From: Ignavibacteriales bacterium
GTDB lineage: Bacteria; Bacteroidota; Ignavibacteria; T3Sed10-11
Reading direction: 5' to 3'
DNA length: 7,971 bases
NCBI GenBank assembly: GCA_003560935.1
Contig: PWJF01000379.1
Coordinates: forward strand, 1 to 7,971
Position numbers and translations under genes: made by a program. Positions 1 to 6,841 of the stretch are shown here, one piece after another (positions within the stretch are counted from its first letter, which is position 1; the number at the start of each line of letters is the position of its first letter). The notes beneath the pieces were generated by a model. The model was not told the DNA's origin and ran no database searches. It worked only from the letters and a program-made list of their open reading frames with translations.

Positions 1-1070
1 ACCGATTCATATTCGTATGAGATACCTACGGTGAACTGACGAAATAAATCCGTATCTGCAATCAGACGTGTGCGGGTTTGCACATATGTGGTATCCTGCT
101 GCCGCTGTTTGAATGAACCCGCTACACTCGCCGGAAGTCCCGCAACATACGGTTCACGATAGCTGAAGAATAATTCCTGTGTTAATTCGCTCTCCCGTTG
201 CCAGCGGAATTCAACCCGCCGCATAGTACCGAATAAATTCCGCATCGTTATATGTGCTAATCCGGTAAAAAAACCGTCTCCATCCTGCGTCGGAACGTAT
301 CCCACGATACCGTCGAACGAATTAAAGCGAGCTTCTTCTACTTTCAATAAAAGTATACCGCCGTCACGATCGATATGTAATTCCGGTTCCGCTACCGAGC
401 GGAATAGACCCGACCTGAGCAACCGGGGGCGTATGTTATCAATTCGTTCGCGCGAAAACCGGTCCCCCGGAAGGACTCCTGCCTGTCGGTAAATTATACG
501 GTCGCGCGTTTCCCGGTTTCCGTCTACGGTTATCGTGTGCAGAGTTATCTCATCCGTTTCACTGACGTAAAAAAATAAATCAACTACAGGTTGATCATCA
601 ACGGTGGAAATTGTGAGAGAATCGAGATGAATTTCGGCAAACGGGCGTCCATCGCGTTCAAAGACATCGAGCACACCGGCGATCCATAGTTCGATTTCCG
701 GCTGCGAGAACGCCCCCCCGATGAATTCAATCGCCTGTTGTTGAACCATTGAACGCTGCGGAAAGCGAGCCGGTTTGAGTTCGATATTGCGGACGACAGC
801 ACGATCGCCCGGTTTAATCCATAATGTATCGTTATCGCCTTCTTTCTCAAACGAAGGTGTAAAATACCCGAACTGGAAGAGATAGGTTCGGGTAATGCGC
901 TGAATGTCAGCTGCATCACCATCGGACACCGCTTCGTTGATGAATGATTCAATTTCAGACGGTAACGGTTGAGTGAAATGTATTGTAACTTTCGTTGTAT
1001 CCGGATAATCGGAGGCGTAGATTAGAGTACCGAAAAGTAAAGGAACAAATATGGTAAGTATCGTTTTCAT
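1..1070 (-). CDS. Omp85/BamA-TamA-like outer-membrane assembly protein (C-terminus beyond left edge)
   Basis: 356 codons are visible from the ATG at 1068-1070; the gene runs off the left edge, so most of the barrel is missing. Residues 1-20 form a signal peptide (MKTILTIFVP then a hydrophobic run ending YAS), implying export. Residues about 27-245 look like three POTRA-type units; the clearest is 175-246, with the typical pattern of VDGNRETRD, a helix, GLFRS and a final strand ending LLKVEE. From about 250 the alternating strands (GIVGYVP, MRNLFGTMRRVEFRW, SYREPYV) match the start of an Omp85 barrel; 'NLFG' followed by a strand and 'YREPY' are typical there. The family inserts or secretes beta-barrel proteins at the outer membrane. 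Three POTRAs rather than five and the accessory context favour a TamA-like or lineage-specific paralogue over the essential BamA, but this is inference. A GGATAA-like ribosome site precedes the ATG. It is last of the visible operon, 75 bp after rimO. Confidence 0.82.
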   Translation of the reverse strand, partial: MKTILTIFVPLLFGTLIYASDYPDTTKVTIHFTQPLPSEIESFINEAVSDGDAADIQRITRTYLFQFGYFTPSFEKEGDNDTLWIKPGDRAVVRNIELKPARFPQRSMVQQQAIEFIGGAFSQPEIELWIAGVLDVFERDGRPFAEIHLDSLTISTVDDQPVVDLFFYVSETDEITLHTITVDGNRETRDRIIYRQAGVLPGDRFSRERIDNIRPRLLRSGLFRSVAEPELHIDRDGGILLLKVEEARFNSFDGIVGYVPTQDGDGFFTGLAHITMRNLFGTMRRVEFRWQRESELTQELFFSYREPYVAGLPASVAGSFKQRQQDTTYVQTRTRLIADTDLFRQFTVGISYEYES

Positions 1071-1094
1071 TATTATCCAACTGCACAAATTTTT

Positions 1095-1157
1095 TTGTTA
1101 ATAGTTATTGGTTAATGGTTAACAGTTCTATACCGGTAACTCCCATTAACCATTAAC
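1095..1157. repeat. AT-rich tandem heptamers and 12-bp inverted repeat at the rimO 3' end
   Basis: Four imperfect 7-bp units lie in tandem at 1095-1122 (TTGTTAA, TAGTTAT, TGGTTAA, TGGTTAA). The last 12 bases, GTTAATGGTTAA at 1111-1122, are exactly inverted as TTAACCATTAAC at 1146-1157, with a 23-bp spacer. The right arm includes the rimO stop codon (TAA on the minus strand at 1146-1148) and its last three codons. On the rimO transcript the arms could form a hairpin, but no T-run follows on that strand, so it is not a standard Rho-independent terminator. Possible roles are mRNA 3'-end protection, attenuation before the Omp85 gene, or a dispersed intergenic repeat. Confidence 0.7.
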
Positions 1158-2474
1158 TGCTTCCCCGAAGACATCATACTCCATCGCATCACTAACACGC
1201 ACCTTATAAAAGCGTCCCGTGTGGAGTTTTCGCTGAGGGGATTCAATGATCACCTGATTATCAACCTCGGGTGCATCCCACATCGTTCGTCCGTAATACG
1301 TACCGTTCTCGTTCTCATCGATGATCACATCGATCACAGAATCGACAAGTTCCTGATTTCTGTTAAAGGAATGGTTTTGCTGTATTTCCATTATTTTCGC
1401 GCGCCGTCTCTCCTTCTCTTCGGCGGATACCGGATCACCGAGCAAGTCCGCGGTGGTACCGTCTTCCTGCGAATAGGTGAACACACCGAGCCGGTGAAAA
1501 TACCCCTCCTCGATAAATGCCGCAAGTTCTTCAAACTCCGCCTCACTTTCAGCCGGGTAACCGACAATCAGTGTCGACCGCAATGCAAGGTTCGGAATTC
1601 CGTCGCGCAGACGGTCAAGTAACCCGATCGTAGACTCTCTCGATATACCTCGCCTCATCGACCGCAACACCGGTGTTGCAATATGCTGAATTGGTATATC
1701 GATATACGGAACGAGCGACGGCACTTGATTAAATGCATCGATTACTTCGAGCGGAAACTTTGCGGGATAGGCATACATTAAGCGGATCCATTTGATAGTA
1801 TCGATTTCACCGAGCTTGAACAACAATTCGGCAAGCCGCCGTTTACCGTACAGATCGAGTCCGTAATATGTAGTGTCCTGTCCGATAATGATCAACTCAT
1901 TCACGCCGAGCGAAGCGAGTTGATTTGCTTCTTTAATAATTTGTTCGATAGGTTTGCTTTTATGTAATCCGCGCATTAACGGTATCGAACAAAAAGAACA
2001 GGGATTATCGCAACCTTCTGAGATTTTCAGATATGCAAAATGCTCCGGTGTGGTAAGATACCGCTCACCCAGAAGTTCACGTTTATAATCGATGCCTATA
2101 CGTTCGACAACGGGTTGAATGTTATTGCTCCCGAAATAGCCGTCGATTTCAGGTATCTCTTTGATGAGATCGTCGCGGTAACGTTCGGAGAGACATCCCA
2201 TCACGAACACCTTACGTCCTTTACGTTCATTCTTCCATTGCACCGCCGACAGAATCGTGTTAATCGATTCTTCTTTCGCCGCTTCTATAAATCCGCAGGT
2301 GTTTATCACCATAACGTTAGCGTTATCGCTTTCATTGGTGAGTATCGCATTACCGTGTCGAAGCTGTGCCATGAGCTCCTCGGAATCGACAAGGTTCTTC
2401 GAGCAGCCAAGCGATATGACATTCACATGTAAACCGTTGTTCGATATGTTTTTCTTCACGTGCATGTTATACAT
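1146..2474 (-). CDS. rimO: Ribosomal protein S12 methylthiotransferase RimO
   Basis: A 442-residue radical-SAM methylthiotransferase that adds a methylthio group to the conserved aspartate of ribosomal protein S12, using two [4Fe-4S] clusters. The N-terminal UPF0004 domain carries its three cluster cysteines at C24 (SLGCSKNLVDSE), C60 (NTCGF) and C94 (GCLSE). The radical-SAM motif CxxxCxxC is C155, C159 and C162 in EGCDNPCSFCSIP. GQDTTYYGLDLYG in the core is typical of RimO rather than of the tRNA enzyme MiaB, and the last 70 or so residues fit a TRAM RNA-binding domain. Length is normal. The ATG at 2472-2474 has AGGA four bases upstream and overlaps the cdsA stop; a second in-frame ATG at 2463-2465 would shorten the protein by three residues and is less well placed relative to that site. 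Translational coupling to cdsA is likely. Confidence 0.96.
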   Translation of the reverse strand: MYNMHVKKNISNNGLHVNVISLGCSKNLVDSEELMAQLRHGNAILTNESDNANVMVINTCGFIEAAKEESINTILSAVQWKNERKGRKVFVMGCLSERYRDDLIKEIPEIDGYFGSNNIQPVVERIGIDYKRELLGERYLTTPEHFAYLKISEGCDNPCSFCSIPLMRGLHKSKPIEQIIKEANQLASLGVNELIIIGQDTTYYGLDLYGKRRLAELLFKLGEIDTIKWIRLMYAYPAKFPLEVIDAFNQVPSLVPYIDIPIQHIATPVLRSMRRGISRESTIGLLDRLRDGIPNLALRSTLIVGYPAESEAEFEELAAFIEEGYFHRLGVFTYSQEDGTTADLLGDPVSAEEKERRRAKIMEIQQNHSFNRNQELVDSVIDVIIDENENGTYYGRTMWDAPEVDNQVIIESPQRKLHTGRFYKVRVSDAMEYDVFGEAVNG

Positions 2475-3309
2475 TCATTCCTGTCATTACATATAAATAA
2501 ACAGCCGGCGAAACTAACAAGATGCTGTCGAACCGGTCGAGGAAACCGCCGTGACCCGGGAAAAACGACGATGAATCCTTCACGTCCGCATCGCGTTTGA
2601 GCATCGATTCTGCAAGATCACCAATCTGACCGACTATACCCACGATACATCCGATTATGACAGCATCGTAAAGGGTCAGTTCTCCTGCAAAGAGATATTT
2701 ACAGACGATACTTGTAATAACGGCAAAAACAAGTCCGAAAACCGCACCTTCCACCGTTTTATTGGGGCTTACCGCAGTGTACAATTTATTCTTTCCTATA
2801 GCTTTTCCCCCGAGATAGGCGGCGGTATCGCATACCCAGATGGAGAATAGTATCAGAACAATGATCGCACCGCTATCAAATAACTCCCTCAATCCGATAA
2901 ACGTTCCCATTCCCACACCGACGTACAACACACCAAACATGGTCGTTCCTATGTTCAAAAAAGACGATCCCTTGTGCCGATACAGTTCATACACAATAGA
3001 AAGTAAAATAAAGAATAAAGCAATGGTCGCAATAAACTCAATAGCATCGAACATATCGTATCGAAATCCAAACACATCGGAAATTGATTGATATCCAAAA
3101 TATATTAATATACCGGTAAGTCCTGCCAGACCGATAATATAATGTGGGTGCGTTTTCTTTTTTTCGGCAAGACGGTAGAACTCATACAATACACCGACGG
3201 CAATTATCTGTATGAGTATAAAAAACCAGATACCACCCACAATCGCTGCTCCAAGCATGATCGGAATACCGACGAGGGCAACAAGAACCCGCTGAAGAAA
3301 ATTATTCAT
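2467..3309 (-). CDS. cdsA: Phosphatidate cytidylyltransferase (CDP-diacylglycerol synthase)
   Basis: An integral inner-membrane enzyme of 280 residues that makes CDP-diacylglycerol from phosphatidic acid and CTP, the branch point for all bacterial phospholipids. The CTP-transferase signature is complete at residues 235-261: S235, K238-R239, K244-D245, H253-G-G, then D258-R259-F-D261. Upstream, D161 in the WVCDTAAYLGG stretch and SPNKTVEG at 181-188 are also typical. Hydrophobic segments occur at about 8-43, 57-72, 90-107, 120-140, 146-165, 189-205, 215-230 and 262-275. Length is usual for the family. The start ATG at 3307-3309 overlaps the stop of the upstream zinc-ribbon gene (8-bp overlap), and its own stop lies 8 bp inside rimO, so translation is probably coupled on both sides. 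The isoprenyl transferase gene (uppS) often found before cdsA in other bacteria is absent here. Confidence 0.96.
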   Translation of the reverse strand: MNNFLQRVLVALVGIPIMLGAAIVGGIWFFILIQIIAVGVLYEFYRLAEKKKTHPHYIIGLAGLTGILIYFGYQSISDVFGFRYDMFDAIEFIATIALFFILLSIVYELYRHKGSSFLNIGTTMFGVLYVGVGMGTFIGLRELFDSGAIIVLILFSIWVCDTAAYLGGKAIGKNKLYTAVSPNKTVEGAVFGLVFAVITSIVCKYLFAGELTLYDAVIIGCIVGIVGQIGDLAESMLKRDADVKDSSSFFPGHGGFLDRFDSILLVSPAVYLYVMTGMNV

Positions 3310-3838
3310 TATCGTCGGCTTCGAAATTAAGTGAATGAATTACTTTTTTTGCGTCGTTAACACGTTCGTTCGGCACCATAACATTTACCCGTGCCATCGA
3401 ACCGACGGTTAAAAAATACGCGTGATCCTGCTGGTTGAAGATCATCGCTTCGATACCGGCATTCTCGAGATTCGCTTTCACCATCTCTGCTTCGTACTCG
3501 GTTGAGCTGATGTATGCAATAGCCCAGCTCTGATAGACACGCACATGCTTATCGTCTTCACAAAATGTTTTACTCGATTTGATTTTCCGGCATTTCTGGC
3601 AGACCGGTTTTCCGCAAATGATGCAAACGGCGACGGCGGGTGTATTCTTGTGATTCTCACATTCAATATCCTGATTATCGATCTGGAGTATACCGCACAC
3701 CGGACAATATTCCGCTTCCGATTGAATATTTTCTTTACAATTACGGCATACTATCATTTCGGTGATCAACACACCGCATTCGGGACATACTTCGGGTGTT
3801 CCTTCATAGTCATGTCCGCAATTTTGACATTCAGGCAT
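3302..3838 (-). CDS. Zinc-ribbon, B-box-like finger and DUF2007 protein
   Basis: A soluble protein of 178 residues, unusually rich in zinc ligands. The first ribbon uses C4, C7, C18 and C21; the second uses C31, C34, C45 and C48. Residues 60-98 (C60-x2-H63-x8-C72-x2-C75-x4-C80-x2-C83-x9-C93-x4-H98) follow the two-zinc cross-brace pattern of B-box fingers. Residues about 106-172 (AYISSTEYEAEMVKANLENA, then a MARVNVMVP strand and a final helix) match DUF2007, a small ferredoxin-like domain of unknown, possibly signalling or ligand-binding, function. There is no signal peptide or membrane segment, so it should be cytoplasmic. AGGAG at 3845-3849 sits six bases before the ATG and fixes the start. 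It follows the CPBP protease gene by 12 bp and overlaps cdsA. The domains are seen by motif; the biological role is unknown. Confidence 0.88.
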   Translation of the reverse strand: MPECQNCGHDYEGTPEVCPECGVLITEMIVCRNCKENIQSEAEYCPVCGILQIDNQDIECENHKNTPAVAVCIICGKPVCQKCRKIKSSKTFCEDDKHVRVYQSWAIAYISSTEYEAEMVKANLENAGIEAMIFNQQDHAYFLTVGSMARVNVMVPNERVNDAKKVIHSLNFEADDNE

Positions 3839-3850
3839 TATAAACTCCTG

Positions 3851-4804
3851 TTATGTTTCTTTTTGTTCTTCAGCACGGCGTTTCCTTTCTGCAATTGCAT
3901 TCAACAGTAAGATCCAACACCCGATCGCCACAAAACCGCTGAGAAGCATTACGAGCAGCGTAGTGGAAATTGACGGATCGGTTTCCGACGGCAGCAATAT
4001 TTCCTCACGGCGATAATATACAGAAACAACCGCTGTGACATTATTGATAAAATGAGCCAGGATCGCGGCGAGGATACTGCCCGTTTTATACACGAGCAGA
4101 CCGAATACGATACCGAGCGCCATCAAAGGTACGAGACTGAATGGATTAAGATGATACAAAGCAAAAATAATTCCCGCAACAACAGCTCCGCCCGCCAGAC
4201 CGAACGAGTATTCAAAATTCCGCTGTACCAATCCCCGGAATAAAAACTCCTCTGAAATAGCCGGAACAAGGGCTACTACGATAATTACAAAAAGTAACTC
4301 CGGGACCGTATGAACCATAACCAGCGTTCGGTACATCTCTTCAATTGATTTGCGAACAGTATCAACAAACGGTTGCACCGCTTCAGGCAACTGAATCATA
4401 TCCTGCAACACTAGATATCCCTGCAGAAATTGCTGGGCTGCAATTACACCCACGGTGATGAATACAACCTCGGGCAGACCGATCGGTTTCATACGCACAA
4501 ACTTCAATATGTTCTTCGATTGAAACCGTATAAGAATCAGTGTTGGGATCAGTAGAAATATAATTTGACCTATCATCGTTGCCAGGCGTATCGCCTGTAC
4601 GTTGTCATCGGTGAAATCCATTCCGAACAGCAGTAACGTAATACCGCCCCCGACAATCTGATACAAAAAGAAAATCCCGAAAAGAGCAAGTAGAGCATAT
4701 AGCGAAGGATGCAAATTTAACCGGTAAAACAGAGTATCGTTGTCCGGAGCGACCGGCTGACAGGATTGTTCTATTTCATGTGGCTGGTTGGTATTATCTT
4801 CCAT
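3851..4804 (-). CDS. CPBP-family (CAAX protease/bacteriocin-processing) intramembrane metalloprotease
   Basis: A 317-residue polytopic membrane protein of the CPBP/ABI family, relatives of the eukaryotic CAAX protease Rce1. The three catalytic motifs are intact: E185-E186-x3-R190 in SEEFLFRG, the histidine H218 in FALYHLNPF, and H251-x3-N255 in HFINN. These residues bind the metal and activate water in the family. About eight hydrophobic segments are visible, at roughly 33-62, 74-93, 111-130, 165-183, 201-217, 221-240, 242-263 and 283-304, with a charged C-terminal tail rich in K, R and E. The N-terminus up to about residue 28 is polar and probably cytoplasmic. The ATG lies 11 bp inside the preceding DHS-like gene, and the ribosome site is weak, so coupling is likely. 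The substrate cannot be told from sequence; bacteriocin immunity, membrane-protein maturation and signalling roles are known in the family. Confidence 0.93.
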   Translation of the reverse strand: MEDNTNQPHEIEQSCQPVAPDNDTLFYRLNLHPSLYALLALFGIFFLYQIVGGGITLLLFGMDFTDDNVQAIRLATMIGQIIFLLIPTLILIRFQSKNILKFVRMKPIGLPEVVFITVGVIAAQQFLQGYLVLQDMIQLPEAVQPFVDTVRKSIEEMYRTLVMVHTVPELLFVIIVVALVPAISEEFLFRGLVQRNFEYSFGLAGGAVVAGIIFALYHLNPFSLVPLMALGIVFGLLVYKTGSILAAILAHFINNVTAVVSVYYRREEILLPSETDPSISTTLLVMLLSGFVAIGCWILLLNAIAERKRRAEEQKET

Positions 4805-5759
4805 CGTTATACATCACATCTTTGATTGCAGCGGCTACAAGCGGTATCATTATCTCGTGGTGGCCTGTAATGCTATATCCTTTACCTCCATCCTGTGTCG
4901 GGCGCTGTACAACATTAACGCGCGGACGGTAATGTTGAATCATATCGAAGTTGACCGTGACGAACCCTTTCACTTTGTGTCCTGTATTGCGGGCAACAGT
5001 TAACGCTTTCAGGAATACTTCGGGAAGTATAACTGCGGAACCGAAATTCAGGACTACTCCATCGTCGGTTAATTCACTTACAACATCGCACAATGTGCGG
5101 AAATCCCGGAATGATAACTCTCCCGTTGCGGCGCCGTTCATGCTCGGTTGCTGATGAATAATATCGGTACCTATCGCGGCGTGAACCGTTACAGGCACGT
5201 TTGCTGAAATGCCAGCGGCGAGAATGCTGTGCTCAAGATTCGGAGCGTTCTTTGCAATGAGCTCTTCACCAAGTGCTTCGCCGTATCCGTTATCCGATTC
5301 ATGAAACGTCTTTGCGAGTACACCGTTAATAAACTCACCCGTTTCGGTCCACATACCAAACGAACCATCCATCAAATTCTCGGCAACATCTTCGGAGGTT
5401 ACCCCCCACATTGCCGTTTCAACGTCGTGTATCGCCGCAGCGCTGTTCATTGCTACTGCGGTCACAATATTTTGTTTAATCAAGTCGATAATGATCGTCG
5501 AGCACCCGACCTTTATAACGTGCGCGCCCATCATCACAATGACGGGTTTATTATTCTTTCGGGCACCCACAACATGCCGCACGACATTTTTAAAATCGTT
5601 TGCGATAAGAATCGACGGGAGCGAATCGAGGAATTGAGAAAACGAATGCTTTGCCGGATCATACAACTGTGCAAAATCACGCACACCTATTTTGCTTTTT
5701 CGTTCCCGTATGGAGATCGTGCGTACGTTAGAGAGATCAATCCGTTTGAATCGCGTCAT
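4794..5759 (-). CDS. Conserved protein distantly like deoxyhypusine synthase
   Basis: A 321-residue soluble protein without signal peptide or membrane segments. I do not know a proven function. Its order of motifs resembles deoxyhypusine synthase, an NAD-dependent spermidine-using enzyme: residues 97-116 (NIVTAVAMNSAAAIHDVETA) occupy the place of the DHS stretch containing 'TTAGG.EED'; 178-200 (SILAAGISANVPV and following AIGTDI) fits the DHS 'IPV...D' strand; 234-272 (GVVLNFGSAVILPEVFLKAL then TVNFDM) fits its 'GGGxxKHH' and 'INTAxEFDG' region. K293, in GGKGYSITGHHEI, could stand for the active-site lysine of DHS, with a shorter link to the following IPL. These comparisons are from memory, not an alignment. 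Very conserved-looking blocks (GAHVIKVG at 78-85, DGSFGM at 131-136, TGHHEIM at 298-304) suggest an enzyme. It starts 3 bp after the DUF3108 gene and overlaps the CPBP gene by 11 bp. Confidence 0.85.
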   Translation of the reverse strand: MTRFKRIDLSNVRTISIRERKSKIGVRDFAQLYDPAKHSFSQFLDSLPSILIANDFKNVVRHVVGARKNNKPVIVMMGAHVIKVGCSTIIIDLIKQNIVTAVAMNSAAAIHDVETAMWGVTSEDVAENLMDGSFGMWTETGEFINGVLAKTFHESDNGYGEALGEELIAKNAPNLEHSILAAGISANVPVTVHAAIGTDIIHQQPSMNGAATGELSFRDFRTLCDVVSELTDDGVVLNFGSAVILPEVFLKALTVARNTGHKVKGFVTVNFDMIQHYRPRVNVVQRPTQDGGKGYSITGHHEIMIPLVAAAIKDVMYNDGR

Positions 5760-5762
5760 AGG

Positions 5763-6581
5763 TTATTGCACCCGCGCCCGGATAGCGTCGCGCAATCCCG
5801 AATACCGAACCAACTCGGCAGTTATTGAACCGACCGGAACACGTGTTCTCATCCGCACCGGGACACGCAGATCATCATCGGTAAGCCAAATGTGAATGGC
5901 GCCTTCGTGCTTAAATAAACCTCCTTCTTTGATAAGCGGTTCGATTATTAACGTATGAAACGTTCCGGTCTTTACTCTGATTTCATCCCTGCCATGAAAT
6001 AAAACATCAAGAGAGTATGTCGAATCCCTATGAAAATTTTCCAGGGTTATTCTGTCACCTACCTCGAAATCACTAAAATCAATTGTTCGCACAAAATAAA
6101 ATGCCGACACCATGTCATGCACGTAATCGGGGATTGAAAATTCTCCGTCATCTGTAATAGCGACGTTATTGACGTGGTCGAATTCTACATCGGTATTTCG
6201 CCGATAGCCCCCTTCACGAATTCGTTCGGTAAACTTCCAGGGGAATAAACCTTTTTTATCGATATGGGTTTCCCAGAGATCTTCAACCCGGTATACCCAT
6301 GAAAACGGCGAAACCGATCGGGCGGTCAGCTGAACACGGTACGCATCGCGGCCATTAATGCGGGTCATTTCGGGTATACGCATCTCTCCTTCACCCGCCT
6401 TGATAATACCATAACTCAGGTCAAATACCAGTCGCTCGCCCGCTATAAAAGCATTATTTTCCATAGTGCGAAACGATGGTTTTGCCGGGTTCTTTTCTCC
6501 AACAGAACCACCGATTTCAGGATCGTTCGGTGATCCCCCTAATAATATGCTCAAAACCAACGGAACTAAAATTGAGACCAT
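5763..6581 (-). CDS. Exported DUF3108-domain protein
   Basis: A 272-residue protein whose residues about 44-260 match DUF3108: the opening FIAGERLVFDLSYGIIKAGEG, the middle DMVSAFYFVRT and DFEVGD, and the close GTFHTLIIEPLIKEGGLF, then IWLTDDDLRVPVRM and VGSITAEL. The fold is a beta-rich, probably periplasmic or envelope-associated domain; its function is not established. Residues 1-16 are a short hydrophobic leader with no positive charge and no lipobox cysteine, so it is an atypical signal peptide or a membrane anchor. The start is well fixed: GGAGG (minus strand, at 6587-6591) lies five bases before the ATG, and the upstream frame reaches a stop within about ten codons without another start. 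It is the first gene of the operon, behind a likely promoter about 120 bp upstream. Confidence 0.9.
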   Translation of the reverse strand: MVSILVPLVLSILLGGSPNDPEIGGSVGEKNPAKPSFRTMENNAFIAGERLVFDLSYGIIKAGEGEMRIPEMTRINGRDAYRVQLTARSVSPFSWVYRVEDLWETHIDKKGLFPWKFTERIREGGYRRNTDVEFDHVNNVAITDDGEFSIPDYVHDMVSAFYFVRTIDFSDFEVGDRITLENFHRDSTYSLDVLFHGRDEIRVKTGTFHTLIIEPLIKEGGLFKHEGAIHIWLTDDDLRVPVRMRTRVPVGSITAELVRYSGLRDAIRARVQ

Positions 6582-6637
6582 ATCACCCTCCCTGCAAAAC
6601 TGTTTTTGTTATTCTCTGTATCAAATGGTATTCCCCT

Positions 6638-6741
6638 TTGTAATCAGGACGATGCAGACCGATCGATTGTTCCGTAATGTCGAATGTTATAATTCAGTAA
6701 TATACAAGGATTTAGACTCGAAATCAATTGTTTTGTAATCA
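6638..6741. repeat. Direct repeat pair TGATTACAAA flanking the promoter
   Basis: On the minus strand the 10-mer TGATTACAAA occurs at 6732-6741, just upstream of the proposed -35 box, and again at 6638-6647 in the leader. The first copy continues as ACAATTGATT and a related ACAATCGATC occurs at 6661-6670, so a looser similarity also exists. This could be an operator pair, but in such AT-rich DNA a chance match is quite possible. Confidence 0.3.
6699..6727 (-). promoter_or_regulatory. Candidate sigma-70-like promoter of the seven-gene operon
   Basis: On the minus strand TTGATT (6722-6727) and TATATT (6699-6704) are separated by 17 bp, matching a housekeeping -35/-10 pair with optimal spacing. 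It lies between the terminator of the glutamate dehydrogenase gene and the DUF3108 start, leaving a leader of about 110 bases. Consensus matches of this quality occur by chance in AT-rich spacers, and if the organism uses Bacteroidetes-type promoters the boxes would differ. Confidence 0.4.
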
Positions 6742-6760
6742 TTGAGCGGAGCTAAATAAT

Positions 6761-6810
6761 AAAAAAGCGGCATTCCGGTTTATGTCAAGTCGGTCAACCG
6801 GAGATGCCCC
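6761..6810 (-). terminator. Intrinsic terminator of the glutamate dehydrogenase gene
   Basis: On the minus strand, 32 bases after the stop codon, GGGGCATCTCCGGTT (6796-6810) pairs with AACCGGAATGCCGC (6767-6780), a stem of about 14 bp with one bulge and one mismatch, around a 15-base loop, followed at once by six T residues (6761-6766). This is a strong Rho-independent terminator and separates the gene from the downstream operon. On the plus strand the stem is followed after seven bases by TTTTTTT, so weak bidirectional action is possible. Confidence 0.9.
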
Positions 6811-6841
6811 GTTAAGGATTTTTTTGATTGTTTTTTCTTGA

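Noticed and set aside
584..952. Minus-strand open frame of 122 codons
   Set aside because: It is out of frame within the Omp85-like gene, whose own frame is continuous and has a signal peptide and POTRA motifs.
1071..1145. Internal promoter for the Omp85 gene (TTAATG and TATAGA on the minus strand, 18 bp apart)
   Set aside because: The -35 match is poor and made of the repeat itself; without transcript data it cannot be told from chance.
1221..1622. Plus-strand open frame of 133 codons opposite rimO, and a similar one at 2040-2432
   Set aside because: Both are antisense to clearly coding rimO sequence and have no recognisable domain; the cysteine-poor, arginine-rich translations are typical of shadows.
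5229..5828. Plus-strand open frame of 199 codons
   Set aside because: It lies opposite the well-supported DHS-like gene and the end of the DUF3108 gene, has no ribosome site, and its translation shows no family resemblance; it is an antisense shadow.
6466..6738. Plus-strand open frame of 90 codons running into the intergenic region
   Set aside because: Half is antisense to the DUF3108 gene, and the rest covers the promoter and leader region; no ribosome site or motif supports it.
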